Shown piece after piece: positions 59,072 through 64,000 of a stretch of 64,000 bases of DNA (its first letter is position 1; each line of letters begins with the position of its first letter). Made by a program: the position numbers and the translations under genes. Source of the DNA: an uncultured Prevotella sp. (GTDB lineage: Bacteria > Bacteroidota > Bacteroidia > Bacteroidales > Bacteroidaceae); NCBI GenBank assembly GCA_905233555.1, contig CAJODF010000006.1:20029-84028 (forward strand). The letters run 5' to 3'. Below the pieces are notes generated by a model. It was not told the DNA's origin, ran no database searches, and saw nothing but the letters and a program-made list of their open reading frames with translations.

Positions 59072-59090
59072 ATTACTTTGTTCTATGAAT

Positions 59091-59316
59091 AAAAAAAAAC
59101 GTGGACAATCACTTCGTCTACGTTTTCCAGGCATCTCCCAAACGCCTAAGCTACTTTGAACGAGTAATGTGCCCACGCGAACGTGAGCATCCTCTTTACT
59201 CTTGTAGCTTTCTTCAATTTGGGAGATTTCGGAAAACAAGATGGTAAGCGGACACTTTTTCCATATGTCGTATATTCTTTTATCTGTCCATTGGCGTATA
59301 TATTATGTTCAACTTG
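59091..59316 (-). ncRNA. Structured small RNA, 6S-like candidate (possibly Bacteroidales-1 type)
   Basis: Minus strand: TATCTTTG promoter at 59321-59328; nested stems TTTTCC/GGAAAA, ATCTCCCAAA/TTTGGGAGAT, AAGCTAC/GTAGCTT, GAGTAA/TTACTC, tip CACGTTCGCGTG; terminator CGTAGAC..GTCCACG plus T9. Confidence 0.65.
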
Positions 59317-59644
59317 GGGACAAAGATACAATTTTATTTTGAAAAACAATTGTTTTTTGGGAAAAAACATACAAATAAATTAATAACCGCAAGTTTTAGA
59401 TAGAGAAATCCTTCCACCCGCCTGATTATATAACCTTCTGATAATCAAATTTATCCCATTTAGAAATCTTGCCTACACAACAGTTCCTGCCCCCCTCGTG
59501 TCCGCAAGGAAGCTTTATATATAGTACCCCCTATTGATTTCCCAATAAAAATTAAATCCTGAGATGAAATAGCAGCACTTCGGAATTTTATGCGTATATT
59601 TGCCAAACATTTCGTCAGATAAACCAACAAAAACGATAACGATT

Positions 59645-60244
59645 ATGAAAAGAATGTTTTTCTGCCTGATGGCAATGATGGGCGTGCTGACCCTTTCGGC
59701 ACAGAGTGCAATAACGTCGTTTGACGAAGTATTAACCACACGCCGTAGTATCCGCAACTACGATGCCACGAAGAAAATCTCTGAGGCCGAAGTACGCGAA
59801 TTGATGGAGGCTGTACAGGAGGCGCCATCGTGGGCCAACCAACAGCCGACGCATTATTACGTGGCTATCTCGCCTGAGAAACTTGCGGCAGTGCAGGATA
59901 TGGTTGGTGGCAATAAATCGCGCATCAAGGACGCACCTGTTCTTATTGTATCTACCTTCGAACGTGGAAAATCCGGATTCTTCCGTGATAGTCCGGCCAA
60001 TGAGGTAGGCGACGGCTGGGGCGCATACGACAATGGCCTGAGCAACTGCTATCTCGTATTGAAAGCCCGTGCCATGGGGTTCGATACGCTTATCATGGGT
60101 ATGCGTGATGCCGACAAACTGCGTCAACTCTTCGCCATCCCAGAGGGTGAGACCATTATGGCTGTCATCTCACTCGGCTACCGTGCTGGTGAGCCTGTTC
60201 AGCCCCGTCACCGTCCGTTTGACGATATCGTGAAGTTCTTCTAA
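59645..60244 (+). CDS. Nitroreductase family protein with signal peptide
   Basis: MKRMFFCLMAMMGVLTLSAQ; TRRSIRNYDATKKISEAEVRELMEAVQEAPSWANQQP. Confidence 0.88.
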   Translation: MKRMFFCLMAMMGVLTLSAQSAITSFDEVLTTRRSIRNYDATKKISEAEVRELMEAVQEAPSWANQQPTHYYVAISPEKLAAVQDMVGGNKSRIKDAPVLIVSTFERGKSGFFRDSPANEVGDGWGAYDNGLSNCYLVLKARAMGFDTLIMGMRDADKLRQLFAIPEGETIMAVISLGYRAGEPVQPRHRPFDDIVKFF

Positions 60245-60266
60245 GGTTCCTTGCTCGCCATCAGAC

Positions 60267-60380
60267 CTATGCCTTGTGGTTATAGTGTCTGATGAGCAAG
60301 CCGACGCCGACGAAGGCCAGCACGAACTCGAAAACTACAATACAACTGTATATCATAATGGTTGAATTTAATAATCTCAT
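60267..60380 (-). CDS. Putative membrane microprotein downstream of a cobalamin riboswitch
   Basis: MRLLNSTIMIYSCIVVFEFVLAFVGVGLLIRHYNHKA (37 aa; 29 aa from the second ATG); one TM; His-containing C-terminus. Confidence 0.45.
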   Translation of the reverse strand: MRLLNSTIMIYSCIVVFEFVLAFVGVGLLIRHYNHKA

Positions 60381-60527
60381 TAAAAAGGGGAAACGTTGTC
60401 TCACGACAGGTTGCCCCGTTGAACTTATATAATAATACACGTATGCGCAAAAAGCGCTGAACCAATAAAGATAATGCTTGCGCCTCACGCCCTTACATCG
60501 AGGGCCGTTTGGCATTTTAACCGAAAA

Positions 60528-60702
60528 AGGCTGGTCTTCAGACTTTCCTCCACTCCCAAGCGCCTTCTCGAGAATTCTCAATGGCGTTTTTGCTTAGGAG
60601 CCATAATGGAGTTCACTGCTGCGGGACAGTCGGAGATTCTCACTCACATTCCCAATTAATCGCGGCTAAGCGAACCTTTACGGGCGACTCTTTTCAAAAT
60701 CA
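60528..60702 (-). ncRNA. Cobalamin riboswitch
   Basis: Minus strand: GGTTCGCTTAGCCGCG...GGGAATGTGAGTGAGAATCTCCGACTGTCCCGCAGCAGTGA...GGAGTGGAGGAAAGTCTGAAGACCAGCC; TACCTTTG box at 60708-60715. Confidence 0.93.
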
Positions 60703-60765
60703 CGTTGCAAAGGTACAACTTTTTTGTGAAAGTCAATGCGTTTTTCCTATATTTTTACGCAATCG

Positions 60766-61812
60766 TTAGAAATATTTGGTGATCTTCGCATTCTGGAAGT
60801 TGTTCATCTCGTTCATCATGCGAACAGCGGAGTCGATGATGGGGAAAGCACAAAGGGCGCCTGTCCCTTCGCCTAACCGTAATCCTAAATGCAGAAGAGG
60901 CTTAGCTTCAATGATATCGAGCATCATCTTGTGACCACTCTCATCGCCACAATGGGTAAAGATCATATAATCCTGCGAGGCAGGATAAAGTCGGATGGCA
61001 GCCAAAGCACAAGCCGTCATGATGAAGCCGTCTATTAATATAATAAGGTGCCGCTCGGCAGCACGGAGCATGGCCCCAATGGCTGCTATCATCTCGAAGC
61101 CGCCGAAATAAGCCAGAAGGCGGACACAGAGGGACGGTTCTTCTGTGTTCAGAAATCGCTCGACAGCCTTCGAAAGGACCTCGTATTTATGGCGGATGCC
61201 CTCGCTATTGAGGCCTGCACCTGCGCCAATGCAGTCTTTGAGGGGAATATCGCCAAAGAGACTCATCCAGATACTCGATGGCGAGGTGTTGGCAATGCCC
61301 ATCTCGCCAATACTGAGGATGCGGCAACCCTCATTGGCATAGTCGTCAACCAAATCGCAGCCTATTTCGATAGCCTTGTTAAACTCCTCCTCGTTCATGG
61401 CTGGTTCGTAGAGGAAGTTCTTGGTACCTCGGGCTATCTTGCGGTCGATGATACCTGGGACGGATGACAAGTCGTAATCAACGCCCACATCCACAATACG
61501 GAGTTTGAAGCCGTGCTGGCGACAAAACATATTGACACCTCCGCCTCCACGGGTGAAGTTAATCATCTGTTGCCAAGTCACCTCGCGAGGCGATACGCTG
61601 ACACCCTCATGCTCGATACCATGATCGCCCCCTAAAAGCAGATGACAGGGCTGAGTCAAAGAAGGCTCCAGCGTCTGCTGAATCAAACAGACTTGCATCG
61701 CCAGTTCCTCCAAACGACCTAACGAACCTTTGGGCTTGTTCAAGTTGTCGATTTTGGCTTGTATCGCTGCCTGCAACGACTTGTCTGTGGGATGTATATC
61801 GAACGCCCTCAT
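60766..61812 (-). CDS. cobT: Nicotinate-nucleotide--dimethylbenzimidazole phosphoribosyltransferase
   Basis: NKPKGSLGRLEELA, GDHGIEHEGVS, GEMGIANTSPSS; start trimmed to MRAFDIHP. Confidence 0.94.
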   Translation of the reverse strand: MRAFDIHPTDKSLQAAIQAKIDNLNKPKGSLGRLEELAMQVCLIQQTLEPSLTQPCHLLLGGDHGIEHEGVSVSPREVTWQQMINFTRGGGGVNMFCRQHGFKLRIVDVGVDYDLSSVPGIIDRKIARGTKNFLYEPAMNEEEFNKAIEIGCDLVDDYANEGCRILSIGEMGIANTSPSSIWMSLFGDIPLKDCIGAGAGLNSEGIRHKYEVLSKAVERFLNTEEPSLCVRLLAYFGGFEMIAAIGAMLRAAERHLIILIDGFIMTACALAAIRLYPASQDYMIFTHCGDESGHKMMLDIIEAKPLLHLGLRLGEGTGALCAFPIIDSAVRMMNEMNNFQNAKITKYF

Positions 61813-62324
61813 CAACTTTTCACCTTTACTGGTATTCCACTCACCATCAGTATGACCTCGTCTGCCTTGGAGGCTATATACTGGTTCATCCAACCTTGAA
61901 GGTCGGTAAATTGACGCTGAATGGCATTATCGCTGACGCCGCCACTACCAATCTCATTCGTCACAAAGATATAGGTGGCATCCTTCGACGTGAAGGCATC
62001 AAACTCAGCCTTAGCCAATTCCAACGACTTATCGACATTGGAGTCGTTAGTGAAGAAGAAGTTGGTGAGCCAGAGTGTCACACAGTCGATGACCACTACC
62101 CTACCCATCAGATTGTGACGACTCAGATGGATTTCTTCTTCGATATTCGTCCATTGCGATCCACGACGCGCCTGATGTCTGCGAACGCGCTCTCGGAACT
62201 CCTCGTCCCAGACGTGGGCTGTAGCCACATATACTGGATGTTCTGAGAGATTTAATGCCAATTCTTCGGCTTGACGACTCTTGCCAGAACGCTGGCCACC
62301 TGTGATGAGAATGATACGTTTCAT
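61812..62324 (-). CDS. cobU: Adenosylcobinamide kinase / adenosylcobinamide-phosphate guanylyltransferase
   Basis: LITGGQRSGKSRQAEELAL; YVATAHVWDEEFRERVRRHQARR; FVTNEIGSGGV. Confidence 0.95.
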   Translation of the reverse strand: MKRIILITGGQRSGKSRQAEELALNLSEHPVYVATAHVWDEEFRERVRRHQARRGSQWTNIEEEIHLSRHNLMGRVVVIDCVTLWLTNFFFTNDSNVDKSLELAKAEFDAFTSKDATYIFVTNEIGSGGVSDNAIQRQFTDLQGWMNQYIASKADEVILMVSGIPVKVKS

Positions 62325-63118
62325 AGCGGATTCATATAGTTAATGGCACTAACTACCAGATAGACCGTCAATTCCACCAGCAGGCACACCGCTCCACAAC
62401 AATCGCCCGTATAGCCGTGAATCTTTCGCCATATCAGCAGATAGAGCATATAGAATGTAATGGCGGGGATGAAGATAATCACCTGCCAGTCGAGCCCCAT
62501 CATCCAGATAAAAAAGATCATCGCAGGCAGTCCCTGAATGGCCAGACTGACACCTGCCCAAGCATTAAACTTCCGATAGACGGTCTTGGCTTTTGCCTCC
62601 TCCTCGTTTCTGGCATACGGCATCATCAGTATCAGTTGCGAGGTCACCATCTTCGAGAAAGGATCGGCTGCCAGAACCATAAATGCAGCACATTCGGGCG
62701 GTATCGATATGAGCGTAGCCGCCAAAAGCAGTTCATAGAAGATAAGTCCCAGCACCCCATACGTGCCGATACGGGAGTCCTTCATAATGTCGAGGATGCG
62801 CTGACGGTTATTGCCGCCACCTCCGAAACCGTCGAAGAAGTCAGCCAGCCCGTCCTCATGCAGCGCACCAGTAATCAGCAGACGGACAGCAATGGCGAGG
62901 AGCACCGTCACACTATAAGGCAGCACGAGACTACCGAAATAGATGACGAGTCCCATTGCTCCACCTGTGAGCCAGCCAGTCAGGGGCCAGTGCTCCACTA
63001 CCGTCTGGTAGCACGCCTTAGGAGGCTCATGGAGTCGCCAGAAAGGCAATCGTGTAAAGAAGATGAACGCTGCCCAAATCCGGTCGCACCAATGCGTCTG
63101 GTCGATATTTGTCTGCAT
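62321..63118 (-). CDS. cobS: Adenosylcobinamide-GDP ribazoletransferase
   Basis: FFTRLPF; GALHEDGLADFFDGFGGG; start trimmed to MQTNIDQ. Confidence 0.94.
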   Translation of the reverse strand: MQTNIDQTHWCDRIWAAFIFFTRLPFWRLHEPPKACYQTVVEHWPLTGWLTGGAMGLVIYFGSLVLPYSVTVLLAIAVRLLITGALHEDGLADFFDGFGGGGNNRQRILDIMKDSRIGTYGVLGLIFYELLLAATLISIPPECAAFMVLAADPFSKMVTSQLILMMPYARNEEEAKAKTVYRKFNAWAGVSLAIQGLPAMIFFIWMMGLDWQVIIFIPAITFYMLYLLIWRKIHGYTGDCCGAVCLLVELTVYLVVSAINYMNPL

Positions 63119-63194
63119 ATTATTCGAATTTGCTTGCAAAATTACAAAAATATTTTGTACTTTTGCAGACAGAAACAAAATAATAACAAAAGAA

Positions 63195-64000
63195 ATGAAG
63201 AAATTAGTCCTTTTCTTGGCTATTGCGGCATTACTCTGTGCCTGTTCAGGGAAGAACGTCAAGGTCCAAGAAACAAATGCGGCTACGAGCAATTCCATCG
63301 TCACCATCGATGTGAAATACGCCACAGGTTTCAGCGTGCGCGACTCTGTCGATATTCGTCTGGTGGATGTTGGCAAGCATGATCATTTCGCTTTGGTTCA
63401 TTCCGACGACACAGAAGTCCCCAATGGCTACACGAAGGTACGTGTACCTATCAAGAGTACCATCTGTATGACCTCGCTGCAACTCTCGAACTTCACTATT
63501 CTCGATGGCCACGATGTGGTGAAGGGACTCACTGGCACGAAGAACCTCTTCAACAAGGACATTCTGACACGTGTAAAGGATGGTCGCATCGTGAAGATTG
63601 GTATGGAGGGTAATTTCGATACAGAACTGGTGTTGGCTGCCAATCCTGATGTCATCTTCATCTCTCCCTCCAAACGAGGCGGCTACGATGCCATCAAAGA
63701 AACGGGTATCACGTTGGTGCCTCATCTGGGGTATCAGGAACTCAATCCGTTAGGTCAGGCAGAGTGGATTAAGTTCGTGGGCATGTTTATTGGTAAGGAG
63801 CGCGAAGCCAACGAGGTCTTTGCAGGAATCGAAAATAGATATTGTGATTTAAAAGAAAAAGCCAGCAAGGCAGAGACTCATCCGACAGTATTCAGTGGTG
63901 AGATGCACTATGGCAACTGGCACGCCGTGGGTGGCAAGAACTATCTGGCACAGATCTTCCGTGATGCAGGTGCAGAATACGTCATCAATGACGACGAGAC
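63195..64000 (+). CDS. ABC-type corrinoid/iron-complex substrate-binding lipoprotein (BtuF/FepB-like), 3' truncated
   Basis: Lipobox LLCAC; VLAANPDVIFISPSK; open to the window end; divergent from cobS. Confidence 0.85.
   Translation, partial: MKKLVLFLAIAALLCACSGKNVKVQETNAATSNSIVTIDVKYATGFSVRDSVDIRLVDVGKHDHFALVHSDDTEVPNGYTKVRVPIKSTICMTSLQLSNFTILDGHDVVKGLTGTKNLFNKDILTRVKDGRIVKIGMEGNFDTELVLAANPDVIFISPSKRGGYDAIKETGITLVPHLGYQELNPLGQAEWIKFVGMFIGKEREANEVFAGIENRYCDLKEKASKAETHPTVFSGEMHYGNWHAVGGKNYLAQIFRDAGAEYVINDDE

Noticed and set aside
59072-59239. N-terminal 56 aa of the SHOCT ORF as a real protein extension
   Set aside because: Overlaps a promoter-structured RNA-terminator unit; the TM-containing start at 59071 is more plausible.
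63119-63194. Third cobalamin riboswitch between cobS and the BtuF-like gene
   Set aside because: Spacer is only about 76 bp of AT-rich promoter-like sequence with no B12-box or conserved stems.

Overview
64 kb of a Bacteroidales chromosome, probably Prevotella-like (TAnnTTTG -7 boxes, TonB-dependent receptors, BACON and HU-HIG proteins). Most of it is conserved core: an ABC exporter pair, ribH, recF plus a DUF721/DciA-like gene, an S41 protease, an M3 peptidase, Crp/Fnr, apbE, SRP RNA plus tRNA-Thr, menaquinone genes split by a uraA/uridine-kinase cassette, two tandem ROK genes, lysS, gpsA, pgi, DUF4230 genes, AGCS and a TPR histidine kinase. The right third is a split corrinoid locus: two cobalamin riboswitches, two TonB receptors around a CbiK-like lipoprotein, cobB (in two frames), cobQ, cobD/cbiB, then cobT/U/S and a BtuF-like lipoprotein. 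Two accessory regions interrupt this background: gpsA-pgi (about 30.2-37.1 kb) and cobD-cobT (about 55.8-60.7 kb). The most unusual structure is a set of tandem arrays of short (21-22 bp) mostly palindromic units at 36251-36355 and 55808-56129. They share period and architecture but not sequence. One of them appears to be the transcribed leader of an HU-like gene. Other points of note: a probable 6S-like structured RNA at about 59.1-59.3 kb, a B12-riboswitch/terminator unit before a 29-37 aa membrane microprotein, in-frame insertion of dispersed repeats in cobQ and menD, and apparent frameshifts in lysS and cobB. All calls come from reading the sequence and supplied ORFs. No database search was run.
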